From positions 7,200,501-7,264,500 of the forward strand of contig JAHQIY010000004.1 of assembly GCA_019054805.1 (NCBI GenBank): a stretch of DNA of 64,000 nt, written 5' to 3'. This stretch comes from Brachionus manjavacas (lineage: Eukaryota; Rotifera; Eurotatoria; Ploima; Brachionidae). The position numbers and the translations under genes were made by a program. Below are positions 24,974-35,948 of the stretch, piece after piece. Numbering within the stretch: the stretch's first letter is position 1; each line of letters starts with the position of its first letter. The notes under the pieces were generated by a model that saw nothing but the letters and a program-made list of their open reading frames with translations, made no database searches and had not been told where the DNA came from.

Positions 24974-26279
24974 GGCTCTTTAATATCTAGGCCATAAATT
25001 TAGAATAAAATACCCCAAATTTAAAATTTTTTACCCCAATTTTTTAATAAAATACCCCTTTTAATTAAGTAAACCATAAAAAATTAAGATTTACACCTAA
25101 TTAAATAAGATGTTACTTTTTCTTTTATTTTGACACTAAATCAATTAAAACTACACCTAATTAATTAAAACGAACTCTAGTTTATTAAAATGAAACCTAA
25201 ATTTTTTGACACTTTTTTAATAAATATTTAAAAAATATTCCTATATAAGAAAATTTTAAATTCAAAACGTTTTGGTTTGATTCCATTTCTAAACGAATGT
25301 CGAGATAATATTTTGAAAGAATGGTCAACTGAACGTGCACCTACATTATCATTGATTGATCCAGAAACAAATCAGCCTCAAATCGTTGACAACTTAAATC
25401 AAAAAATATTTTATGAATTTCCAAATGTTACAAAGGATGACTTAGTAAAAGCTTATAAATGGAACAGTTATAACAAAACAATTATTCATTTGAAAGATGA
25501 TAATTATTATTATTTAACTGCTGATGACAAGATAGATATCAACAAAGAACAATGTAAACAATACAATCAGTCATTAATTGAAAAAATGGTTTTCATTCGA
25601 TCATATGATTACTTCCATTTTTAGTATTCGTAAAATTAAATTCAATGAAAATAGTTGGACTTTGAGTAGTTGCAATTGTTGGTATTGGTTAAAAAATTAC
25701 AAATGTTATCATCTTACAACTATTGCAGCAAGAAAAAAATGCAATTTCGACTCAGTTGGTATGGATATACCTATACAAGCCAATAGAAAGAAAGGAAGGC
25801 CAAAAGACACAGCTGGACCACTTGAACATCAACCGAAAGAAACACAAGCAACAAATTCGGCACCTAAAGGGATTGATACAGATGATGAAGATTCGAGTTC
25901 GACAAAAGAAAATCCATCAAAAATACCTCGAATTGATTCAATCAAACAAGTCGAAGAAAAGTTTTGTGATAAATGTGGCGCTAAAATGACTAAAAGAAGA
26001 TATTGGGCTTGCTCAAATAAATGTGGAAAAAAGTAAATTTTTGGGGTAAGTATGCTCTGAATTCGACTAAATTTTTGGGGTTAAAAATAATAAAATAGTT
26101 CATTTTTATTAATTTTGGTATTTTTATAATTAATTTGGTGTCGATTATAAAATAAAATTGTCATTTTATTTTTTTAATTTCTTTTTTATTTTTTGGTGTT
26201 ATCTTAATAAAATAGGGGTAAAAAATTAAAAATTTGGGGTATTTTATTCAAAATTTGGGGTAATAAAACTAAAAAAGTC
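24974..26279 (+). mobile_element. Mutator-like (MULE) DNA transposon, internally deleted
   Basis: The element is flanked by a 9-bp direct repeat TTTAGAAAA (24965-24973 and 26280-26288), the size MULEs make. Its ends are diverged inverted repeats: AATAAAATACCCCAAATTT and TTTTTTACCCC near 25000-25045 match the reverse complement of GGGGTAAAAAATT...GGGGTATTTTATT near 26213-26265. Inside is only the C-terminal part of a MULE transposase. At 1.3 kb it is far shorter than an autonomous MULE, so most of the catalytic region has been lost. Confidence 0.75.
25277..26036 (+). pseudogene. MULE transposase C-terminal part, frame-shifted
   Basis: Two overlapping frames carry one protein. The first (25277-25624) has PFLNECRDNILKEWSTERAP, resembling the region after the MULE catalytic core. 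The second (25578-26036) continues with a SWIM zinc finger, CNCWYWLKNYKCYH (C-x-C-x8-C-x-H), which is typical of MULE transposases. A basic, acidic-serine disordered linker follows, then a C-terminal Cys cluster (FCDKCGAKM...WACSNKCG). The switch between frames falls near an A run at about 25580, so a single frameshift would explain it. No DDE core is present. It is very unlikely to be active. Confidence 0.75.
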
Positions 26280-26288
26280 TTTAGAAAA

Positions 26289-28173
26289 ATTAATGTTAAA
26301 CGTCAATTCTTACAAAAAAATATTATATATATGAATTTAGAAAATTAAGCATTATTTAAAAATCATAGATAAAAAAAAGTTTTAATTCTATGATCAATTT
26401 AATGTTTAATTTTGATCATGTATTTTAAATAAAGATCAATATTTGAAAATCTATTCTTTCTTAATTTAAAAACTGGTAAAATATTATCTCTAATTATTTA
26501 TATTTCATATTTTCATTAAAGATAATTAATTAGATAAAAATCCAAAATTGGCAGACTCTTCATAAATTTTAAAATTTTAGACTTCAAATTGGTTTCAAAA
26601 GTTAAAAATAGGTTATTATCATCACAAATAGGTTTTAAAAGTTAAAATTCACTAAGTCCCTTTGCATTAGACAATTATTCAGACAGGTAAAGGCACAAAT
26701 AAAAAAAATGGATAAAAAAAAGGTTTTTAAAAGTAAGCATTATTAATTATAATAATTCATCAAAGTAGATTCATCTTACCGAGGACGATTACATTTCTAA
26801 TTTTTTACTCTTAAATTGATATCCTTTGAATCGAAAAATTTTAATATCAAAATTATAATAAAACTCACGCAATTCTAATTTATTTAAGTTTTTTTATAAT
26901 AGTCGGTTTAATTAAATCTCAATTAATAAAAATTATGCTAAACAAACTTCAAGGTTGAAAAGTTAGATGAAAAATTGTTTTTTTGAAATGAGTGTTACGC
27001 TTGAGTAAATGATGTAGGAGGTTAATTAAAATTTATTAAGATATTAAGTTCTAAAAAATTAATTTAAATTAAAAAAAAAAAGCTTACTAAAATGTAGGCA
27101 GCCTTATAGGTCTAAATCATTTTGAATTGTTTTTTTAAAGATTAGTTTAACTAAAGCTTTACTTTAAAAAAATCATTCAAAGCAATTTAAGTGTCAAAAT
27201 TGGTTTAGATAAATAAACCAAGCATTATTTAGGATATTTGTAGTTTCCGAAATAAATCCGATTTAAAAAAAAAAAGGAAATATCTTAATTTAAATCATTT
27301 TGATTATCAATAAATGTGCTATGTTTTAATACAGTTATGAAAATTATAATTTTCGGAATTTCACAATTTTTTTAAATTCAAGTTTCTTTTAACCGGTCAC
27401 AAAATTGAAATTTTACTGTATCTTAAAATATCATGCTAGTTTCTAAATAGTAGCGTTTAGATAAAAAATAAGGTAATCAGCTAGACTCAATTAAAATAAA
27501 ATATGATCTAAGAAAAATCTAGTCTTTGCAGAGTCATAGCGTTATATGTTGTTTTCAGTTAAATTTTTTATAAAGCTTTATTTAATTAAAATGTCAAAAA
27601 AGGTATAGTTTCGTTAAATTGCCTAATTTAACATAGAAAAAATATGATGAATCATGCAATTTTTATTATAGAGTAGGTTAAAGAAACTACGCGAAGACTG
27701 CTGCGTTGGTGTTAATTTTATAATGTTCAACATATGTTTAGAATAAAATTAAGCCTTTTTCATTTGTTCCTAAATGGACTTAAATCAGTGAAATTTATAT
27801 TTTGATGATCTTTTTCTTCGGATGAACGAGTTTGGAAAAGTTAAAGCGTAAAACTAGTTGGCAAATTAATATTATAAAAGAAAAAAAAGTTAATATCTTT
27901 AACTAGGTTTGATTGTTAAACCTAAGCTTGCTGCAATGTGTGGGCCACAAAATATTACTTGTCTTTTTGATTATATTAAATGGCAATTAACTACAAATTA
28001 AAAGTTAATAGATTTTTTGAGGCATAATAATTTCCAAGAAGCGCTCAAGAACGAGTAATACACTATAAGCATGTAAAGAAATGAGATGCATTTACAAATA
28101 TCTCAAAATTTGAAATTTTCTTTTTTATTATTTCATAATTTTTCTTATAGATTTTAAAAAATAGTGAGCCATC
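26289..28173. other. Intergenic spacer upstream of glutathione synthetase
   Basis: AT-rich, with no supported gene. A TTTTCTTATAG just before the glutathione synthetase start could be an acceptor for a 5' untranslated exon; no promoter element could be placed. Confidence 0.45.
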
Positions 28174-30257
28174 ATGAGTGTAGAATATACAAATGGAGAC
28201 ATAAATGGGAACATAAATGGAAATACAAATGGAATCACAAATGGAACAACAAATGGAAATACTAATGGAAATACAAATGGAAATACTAATGGAATTATAT
28301 ATGGTGCCAAATATGCCAAGCTTTATGATAATAGAAGATTCATTACCAATAATTTAGTCAACGAGCTTGAGGAAAAACTAACAGCCAGCAAATTGGAACA
28401 ATTCAAAATCAATAAAATTATCGAAAATGCCATCCATTGGTGTCTAGTGAATGGTAACTTTTGAAAATTTGGAAATATTCTTTTTTTAAAATTTTACAAG
28501 GATTTGTTCTTGTGCCAAAATCAAGAAAGCAAGAAGAGCTTATGGTAGTTACATATCTACCATTTACTTTATTTCCAACTCCATTCAAACAAAGTCATTT
28601 TCAACAAGTGATTGACCTGCAGCCTCACGTAAACGAGCTTATCAATAAGATATCAAACAATGACGATTTTATGCAAAAATCATTCAAAAAGTAATTTAAT
28701 ATCTTTAATGTTATTTCTAAATAACTGAGTAATTCATAATATGAAAATAAAAAAGATTAGGTTAACAATATTCTAGTACTACTTTATTCTATTTTTAACT
28801 TAACTTTTTTCCTAAATTCATTTTAAAGTTTACTTAATGCTGTGGTAAAAAGATTTAATTTAGCTTGACCGTAATCGACACTTTTCTGGAAAATCTTTGG
28901 TGTTTATACAATAAAGCCAAAGATGAAGGATACAACCAAAAGATCAACTTTTCCATACTCAGAACCGATTACATGTTACATCAAGGAGGTGAGGATATTT
29001 CAATGAAACAAGTTGAAATAAACACAATAGCGGCTGGTTTCGGATATGTCTCTACCAAAGCTACCATGCTGCACAGAGAAATTCTAAAATGGACGGAAAA
29101 TTTTGATGAATTGAAAAGACTTCCGCACAATGAGCCAGTTGTTAAAATGGCTCAAGGCTTTGCAGAAGCTTGGCGCTTATACAATGTCAAAAATTCAATA
29201 GTCTTATTCCTAGTGCTCGATATTGAAATAAATATTGCTGATCAGCGACATCTAGAATACGAAATACAAAAACAAGAACCTTCAATTGAAGTCCATAGAT
29301 GCACTTTAGCCGAACTAAATAAATATGGATATTTGGGCGAAGACAAAACTTTGTATTTTAATGATAAAGAGATTTCAATAGTTTATTTCCGAGCAGGCTA
29401 TGACCCGTCTCACTTTAAGTCTAAAATTGAATGGGACACTTTGTACAAAATTGAAATTTCTAAATCTATTAAATGCCCGAATATTGGAACATTTTTAGCT
29501 GGCATGAAAAAAATACAAGAATCGATTTCGATCGAAAAAAATTTAGATATATTTTGCAAGTCGAATAAAAATTTACTTAAACCATTTTTTGCTGAATTCT
29601 TTTTGCTCAACACTCAGGTAAACGCTTATTTTATTTTTTTTTTATTTTTTAATCCAGAATTAAATTTAGGAAAACATAGAAAAAATTTTAAAAAATCCGG
29701 AAAATTATGTGCTGAAACCGCAAAGAGAAGGTGGTGGAAATAACTTTTATAATCAAGAAATAGTGTAAAAAAATTTTTATTATTTATTTTATTTTTATAA
29801 TTTTTATATTGTTTTTAAATTATTTGTTTTAGATCAATACTGAATCGCATCAGATCGATTGAAACATGTCTAAATGGAAATGTTAATGGAAAAAAAATAA
29901 TGGAGGATAGATATAACAAGGATTTTTACATTGTCATGGAATATTTAAGGCCTCTTATTAGTCATAACTACATCATTTCATCAAAATATCAGCAAAAATT
30001 GTACGAAACTGGCAAGCAAGGAACTTTGGAAAAGAAGAAAATTACCAATGAACTCGGTGTTTATGGAGTCTTAGTCAAGTTAGCATCAAATTTAATAAAA
30101 TATGCTATTTAACTAAAATAAATTTTTAAGAAATGGAGATAAAATTGTAATGAATGAAACGTGTGGTTATTGTTTGAGATCGAAATTAGCCGAAGATAAT
30201 GAGGCAGGAGTGATGTGTGGTTCTGGAGCTTTAGATTCTGTCTATTTAGTCGATTAG
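28174..30257 (+). CDS. GSS: Glutathione synthetase
   Basis: Six exons (28174-28453, 28501-28690, 28864-29617, 29670-29764, 29833-30078, 30131-30257) with GT-AG introns of 47-173 nt give 563 residues. It joins gamma-glutamylcysteine and glycine using ATP, the last step of glutathione synthesis in the cytosol. Family landmarks are TYLPFTLFPTPF, RTDYMLHQ (190-197), QVEINTIAAGF (206-216), YFRAGYDP, the glycine-rich loop VLKPQREGGGNN (422-433), ELGVYGVLV, and a C-terminal NETCGYCLRSK...EAGVMCGSGALDS. The human enzyme is 474 residues. The surplus is an N-terminal Asn-Gly repeat and an insert with a second NGNVNG tract after the glycine-rich loop. All family blocks are intact, so I expect an active enzyme. 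Confidence 0.93.
28192..28302 (+). repeat. Asn-Gly coding repeat (AATGGA-based minisatellite)
   Basis: The start of the glutathione synthetase frame is a tandem array built on AATGGAAATACA-like 12-mers, giving NGDINGNINGNTNG and about a dozen Asn-Gly dipeptides. The unit varies at the third and fourth codons. It should form a disordered, deamidation-prone leader. A shorter NGNVNG tract recurs around 29870-29890 in exon 5. Confidence 0.85.
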
Positions 30258-31602
30258 AAATAATGGTTAAAATTGTTAGCCGTTAGTTATATAATTCCTG
30301 CCTTTAAAGCCCAATTTGTTTATGCTGAGACTTGTCAAATTTTTAAATTAAAATTATTCAATTTTTTAAAAGTCTTTATTAATTAGTTTTTTTTTGATTT
30401 AGTATATTTGTACAACAAATGAGTTAAACATTTTAAATTAAATTTTTCTTAAATAAATAATTTATTCAATAAAGCAAATTAAATAATTATTATAATGTTA
30501 ATTCATTTAGTTTGAATCAATATTTTTTTGCTTTAACTATACCAAAATTAGGGTTTCAATTAGAATTCAAATCAAAGATTAATTCATTCAATATGCTTTT
30601 TCTCAATTTTTTGCTTTTATGAAAAAAAATGAAAAAAGCTTTTATGAAGCTATTTATGATAAAAAGGACTCTTTTTTAGTACATTAGAAAATTTTTTTGA
30701 AGATAATTTTTTTTATTTTTTCGATATTATTATTTTCAATAATGCTTTTTTTTGATTTTAATAGGTGAAAAAAAAATTAACTATCATAATATTTTTTCAT
30801 AATAGAAAAATTTAGTTAAATTGAAAATTTCTAATATTCAATAACTCTTGAATTCAGATAAAAAAAAATTAATTAAAATGCAAAGTGATCATTTCACTGC
30901 AAAGTCAATCGCAAAATAAAATAAAAAAAACTCAAACTTCTAATTTATTAAATAAGCAGTTAATAATGAGTCAAATTTTATAAATTCTTAGTACGTGTAT
31001 AAATTGACTCTAAATAAAAAAATTGCTTCAAGAAATTTGTTCATGTTTTTGATGGTTTGTGAGTTGACTGAAAGTTGAGAATAAAATGGGAAAAAATATT
31101 TAAATTTGGAAATTTTATAATATTATGGATAAGATACGCGACTGAATTTTATTTTTCATTTTATTGTGATTTAATTATCGGCTAGATTTTGCATTTTTTA
31201 AGAATTCTCATAGAAATTTTTACAGATTTCGCTTACTGGATGTGCAGAATATTATTCTTTCATTTACTGTCGTTGTCGTTGCTTCTTTGAGCTTACAAGA
31301 ATGTTAGTGTTTAAAAAAAATAAAAATAAAACAACTTAAATTATTGAAAACACGTTTAATTATTTACTAAAATTAAATTTTAAATGAATATTAAAAGTTA
31401 AGATGAATCAAAGTCTGAAAACAAGCCTAATGGTAGTACTAAAAAGGTGCACAAAATTAAAAATCAACTGATATAAATCATTTACTTTAAAAATAAATTT
31501 TTTTTGTCAAAATTTCAAAATAAATGATGCATAAAAAAATAAAAGCTAATTTAATTTTAATAAGTAAATTTAATTTTAATAAGTAATAAATTGAAAAAAT
31601 CA
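30258..31602. other. 3' flank of glutathione synthetase
   Basis: No gene supported. AATAAA occurs at about 30452-30457 and again about 15 nt later, roughly 200 nt after the stop, and either may serve polyadenylation. The rest is A/T-rich. Confidence 0.45.
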
Positions 31603-31685
31603 TGCCAGGGATGGGGATCGAACCCATGCTCACATTCGTGAATTGGATCTTAAGTCCAACGCCTTAACCACTCGGCCACCCGGGC
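31603..31685 (-). tRNA. tRNA-Leu(UAA)
   Basis: The minus strand folds as a class-II tRNA of 83 nt. It has a D-arm with GCCGAGTGGTTAAGGC (A box), an anticodon stem TTGGA/TCCAA around CTTAAGA (anticodon TAA), a variable arm TCAC-GAAT-GTGA, and T-arm ATGGG-TTCGATC-CCCAT (B box). The acceptor stem GCCCGGG/CCCTGGC has a C-U mismatch at pair 4-69. A TTTTTT terminator follows about 5 nt past the 3' end. There is no intron and CCA is not encoded. Confidence 0.93.
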
Positions 31686-31789
31686 TTATTTATTTATAAT
31701 ATTTAAAATTAAATTAGATACAAATAAATTTACGACAAACCACGACTTTACAAAAACTGACATTCTACGTTCAATTTAGCCTCCAAAAT

Positions 31790-32400
31790 TCAAAAAAATT
31801 TAACAATGGAAAGAATCTTTCCTACTTTTGCCAATCCGACTTTTGACAACTTCCATTAGGGTCTGTATTAATTTAAGGCTGATTTTGCGCAGAAATTTTA
31901 GTATCCTGAGTCTCAATTGATGAAGTGTTTTCGCTTCCGAGCCACCCTTGTAGACTTTCTATTTCAATTTTTACCAAAAAGCTTCAAAAGGTTAATAGCT
32001 ATTCATCTTGTCGACATGATCCATTTAATTTTCGAGCATAAAGTCCAAAGACGCTTCTGCGTAGTAAGAGCTCGCCAAGTCAGACCAGAAAATAAAATTT
32101 ATGAATGAATGATACTTGTTGATGAAGGAAAGCAGTCTCCTGCTCAGATATTCATCTTGAAAAGCGATCTGATCTATTGCATTACCACTCTCAAAGATAT
32201 ATGGCTCTGAGATTTCTTTCGCAGGGACAGCAACCCAAAATATTTAAAATATTCAACACTAGATGGCGCCTGTTGCTTGTTTTCGGAACAATAATTGGGG
32301 TTTCCATTTATGTTCGAAAGTAATTTTTTTCCTAACCCACGAAGTCTTTCATAATATAAATACACACGATTTCGAAGGGTCTCTCTTTGATTCATTTTTT
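31790..32400 (-). mobile_element. Mariner-type DNA transposon relic
   Basis: The minus strand holds a decayed Tc1/mariner transposase. From about 32395 downward the frames give LSNINGNPNYCSENKQQAPSS. A different frame gives YIFESGNAIDQIAFQDEYLS, a segment like 'WSDLASSYYAEASLDFMLEN' with the second catalytic Asp, then a broken FEAFW...KVYKGGSEAKTLHQL with the usual C-terminal helix region. The third catalytic acidic residue falls in the broken stretch between. Several stops and frameshifts make it inactive. I found no clear terminal inverted repeats. The higher GC compared with the flanks supports a foreign origin. Confidence 0.8.
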
Positions 32401-32933
32401 TGGTTCAGCAAGTCAAAAAAAATATTATTTTAAGTTATATAAACAAAACAAACTTTGAGGATTTAAAATATGTCTTTTGACTTTAAATTGCACTTAAAAC
32501 GAGGAAGTTATGACAACACAAACTAATTCCAGAAACTTTGTCTTCACCCGTTATTTTTCATTTATGACCAGATAAAAGAAGGCAAATTTTTAAGCATTGT
32601 GGAAAAATTAAATTTCAGAACGGGACTTTAAAATTAATGTTTTGATTTGTCATGATTGATTCGCATAGTTACATTAATAAACCAAAAATACCGAATAAAA
32701 TTTTTAAAAACAGTCAATTTTAGAAAATAAAATTATTCTTTATATGAATTAAATCAAATATTAGAAATGATGACAGTTTTAATATAAAGATGTATTTTTA
32801 ACAATTTTATTTAAAAAAAATTAATAAAAAAAGTTTGTTATACCAATATCAATTTTTTGAGCTCTAGAATTTAAGCATTTAAACAAAACAGTAAAAATCT
32901 AAAAATTAAATTTGAAAAAAATTAAATTTAAAT

Positions 32934-33502
32934 TTAAAATAATTTTCTCTTTTTTACTTGTTTTAAAGATCGAAATGGCTGCTTAATAATGTCAAATAAT
33001 TCGTATATTTTTGTAAAAGCGTTAACATTTCCAAAAAAAATTTTACAAAAACTTTTGGCTTCATATCCGGGGTTTAAGTAGCAGTCAACATGAGACTCAA
33101 AAGCATAGTCTGTCAAAGATTTACAAGTAGGAAACTTTTTATCAATTAGCTTAGTCATTAAGCATTTTTTTACTGATTTAACCCATAATTGTCCCTTCAA
33201 TAAAAATTAAAATAATCTGTTTATTTATTTTCAATTATTTTGCTACTTCTTCATTGAAAAAAATTAAGTTATTAGTGAATTTTTTGCAGTATTTTAAGCC
33301 GTAAGCGGTTAGATATCCATTAGGTCCACATTGTTCTATACTCTCTAACACTTCATAAAATTTACAGTCACCTTTTGCAGCTAAATCATGCAATTCGTCA
33401 GCATTTGTGCTTATATCTTTAAAAGTTTATTAAATTTATAGAATAATTGAATTTAAAAATATTACACATAATCAAAATAATAAAAAATTGAAAATACTTC
33501 AT
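32934..33502 (-). CDS. Small secreted stanniocalcin-like protein
   Basis: Three exons, 33466-33502, 33247-33416 and 32934-33194, join in frame through GT-AG introns of 49 and 52 nt to give 155 residues. Exon 1 encodes a hydrophobic leader (MKYFQFFIILIM), a probable signal peptide. The rest has the spacing of stanniocalcins: GDCKFYEVLE, an aromatic/Cys helix (GLKYCKKF), FFNEEGQLWVKSVKKCL, matching 'F..QGKAFVKESLKCI', then CY and FCKIFFGNVNAFTKIYEL, matching 'CSIAKRNPEAITEVVQL'. Seven cysteines remain of the eleven in vertebrate stanniocalcin, and the C-terminal dimer region is short. Stanniocalcins are secreted glycoproteins linked to calcium and phosphate balance and pappalysin inhibition. 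The assignment rests on pattern, not search, so other secreted families remain possible. Confidence 0.65.
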
Positions 33503-33723
33503 TGTTTAATCGAAAAAAAAATTGAAATTTTAGCTAAAAAAACCAATCAATAAATACGGAAATTTTTTTCGATTATATAAAAAATGACTGTATATAGCAC
33601 GTGAAAAGATAAAACCAAATGTACCAAACATTCGATTCAAATCAATTTAAAAGATAAGAAAAATGACTTGAATAAAATAAAATCTTTCAATTTAAAATAG
33701 CAAAAAAATTGATTTACTATAGA

Positions 33724-33805
33724 GCTGCGATGGCCGAGTGGTTAAGGCGACAGACTTGAAATCTGTTGGGTTATTCCCGCACAGGTTCAAATCCTGTTCG
33801 CAGCG
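33724..33805 (+). tRNA. tRNA-Ser(UGA)
   Basis: Class-II tRNA of 82 nt. Acceptor GCTGCGA pairs perfectly with TCGCAGC. The D-arm is GCCGAGTGGTTAAGGC, the anticodon stem ACAGA/TCTGT encloses CTTGAAA (anticodon TGA), the variable arm is GGG-TTATT-CCC, and the T-arm is ACAGG-TTCAAAT-CCTGT. The discriminator base is G, as usual for serine tRNAs. A TTTTT terminator follows within a few bases. No intron. Confidence 0.95.
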
Positions 33806-34794
33806 AATTTTTACAAATTAATTTTTCTAAATTTTGCCTAAAAAACTATTTATGAACATTTTTTCAAAAAAACACTAAATATTCACCAAGAAAAGTCTAG
33901 CAAGACCCTGACTCTTATGACAAGTTATGGAATATGTGTTTAAGAAAACATGGCTTTCACTCGAAGACCTCAGCTGCCAAGCTAGATACGACTATTTTAT
34001 CCATTATTCATTGAATGAAGAATAGTGTAGATCTAATTCAAAAGTAAAAATTGGAAAAAACTATAAATTTTATAAGCTGATCCAAAAAATTTAATCCAGG
34101 AAAAGCCAGATGAGAAAACAAAAAATTCAACAGGGCATTAAGGAAAAGAAACTGCAAGATGCTGCAACCAAATGCATGAGCTTTGCAACTAATTGACATG
34201 CAAAAAATGTAACTAGCTACTAAATGAAGTAATAGATTCACTCTGAGTTATCTGTTTCAAGGACAAATAATAGCATTGGAATGACAAAGGGTATTAATCT
34301 CAATTAATGCGCCATGCGTGATTAAGTCGCGTTAAAATGTTAAAAATTTAAAAGAGTCTCAATAATTTGAAAATATGTTCCAAATTAGTCAATATTTATA
34401 TGGCTTTTTTTTCCTAATCTAGATTTTTTTTGGAAATCTTTCTAATTAAATGGACAAAAATTAGACTCTTAGGATTTAAAATTATCTAAAATTATTTTTA
34501 TTTTAAAAAATAAATATGAAAATAAAATTTATTAAAAGATTAATTCATTTTGGAACTTTGTCATCATTTTAATTTTCAAAGATTTATTTGGAAAAAAGTT
34601 GGAAAAAAATCTTATTTTTAAGCGAATCATTGGCCTCAAATCATTGACTTTTTTGACTCAAAAATTACAAAAAAAATTTAGATGTAATATAAGGCAACCA
34701 TTAATAGAAAACTAATTTTATGTTCTTATATTTTATTATGTTATAAATGTTCGGTTATAGTTCGATAAATTAAAAAAATTAGAAAAAAATATCC
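33806..34794. other. Spacer between tRNA genes, possible decayed coding fragment
   Basis: About 33895-34250 is less AT-rich and its plus-strand translation gives protein-like pieces interrupted by stops (DSYDKLWNMCLRKHGFHSK, later NKKFNRALRKRNCKMLQPNA). This looks like a dead transposon or retro-element fragment, but I cannot name the family. The rest holds nothing I recognise. Confidence 0.3.
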
Positions 34795-34877
34795 TGCCAG
34801 GGATGGGGATCGAACCCATGCTCACATCCGTGAATTGGATCTTAAGTCCAACGCCTTAACCACTCGGCCACCCGGGC
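34795..34877 (-). tRNA. tRNA-Leu(UAA), second copy
   Basis: Identical to the tRNA-Leu at 31603-31685 except for one base in the variable-arm loop (GGAT in place of GAAT). It has the same anticodon TAA and the same C-U mismatch in the acceptor stem, and a TTTTTTT terminator follows its 3' end. Flanking DNA is not similar between the two copies. Confidence 0.93.
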
Positions 34878-35948
34878 TTATTAATTTAACACCAGAAAAG
34901 TCGAGAAATTTTTAGTATTTTTGAATTAATTAATTATTTTTTTATTCATAATAACAAAGAATTGTAGAATAAAAGTTAAAAAAGTAGCCAAAAAAACTTT
35001 TGTTTTTATTTTCAATAAATAGAAGCTTTAGAGAATCAATTGTTAAAAAAATATGGGCTCTAACATCTTTTCAATTTCATACTTATTTTTTCCTGAGATT
35101 CAGCAATTTATCTAGGTTGTTTAAATTAATTTATTGAAAAAAAACTTTAAAAATAATATAAAATTTTAAGATCTTATATTAAAATAACCAAAAAAAAATT
35201 ATTTTTTTCATTTATTGCTATTAAAAAGTTTTTTGACTTCTCAGGTCTCAATGATTAAAAAAATTTGGATCTTCTAGTGTTAAAAGGAAAATAATATATT
35301 AAAATTCTGGCAAATAACATATATTGGCTGATAAATTCCAAGCCAATCTTGTATAATTTTTTTGTGTATTTAGTAATTTCAAAGTATTCAAAAATTTAAT
35401 TTTAATTAAAATTTTTCCATTTCAATTTTGTTAAATTTTTTTTCAAGAAAAAATTAAAAAATGGGTTTGTTTTAAATGCCATCTTGATAAATTCGCAAAC
35501 ATATTGATTTAAAATTTGATAAAAAATTTACCATTATTTTAAAATTTAATTTTTTTAAGATTTATGCATCAATTTTTTATCTTTTTTAAATGAAAACAAA
35601 ATTAATCTCAATTGCACTTTCGGTAGATATTTTATTCTAAACGCGAAGATTTTTTAAAATGATTGTTTTTTTTTTTTATTCACCAAAATAACAGAAAAAA
35701 AACGAAAGAATTTAAAAAGGATCATCGGATCATCTGCTAAATATCCTAAGCTTATTTTCTATTTGATTCTATTTTTTACACATGATTAGTTATTAAATAG
35801 AGAGCACTTTATTATTTAATCAGAATATTTTAGTTCTAAAGAATACTTGAAATTTTTGTTCTTATAACAAATTAAACTTTTATTCAGAGACAAAATAATT
35901 AAAAAAAAAAAAAACAAATATTTTAATAAGGTTCAAAATCTTTAAAAT
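34878..35948. other. Intergenic spacer
   Basis: AT-rich, no supported gene or repeat. Its right end is the 3' flank of the minus-strand gene that stops at 35949. Confidence 0.45.

Noticed and set aside
28128-28319. A hydrophobic repeat frame on the minus strand (PFVFPFV-like)
   Set aside because: It is the antisense of the Asn-Gly coding repeat of glutathione synthetase, so its repeated hydrophobic pattern is a by-product.
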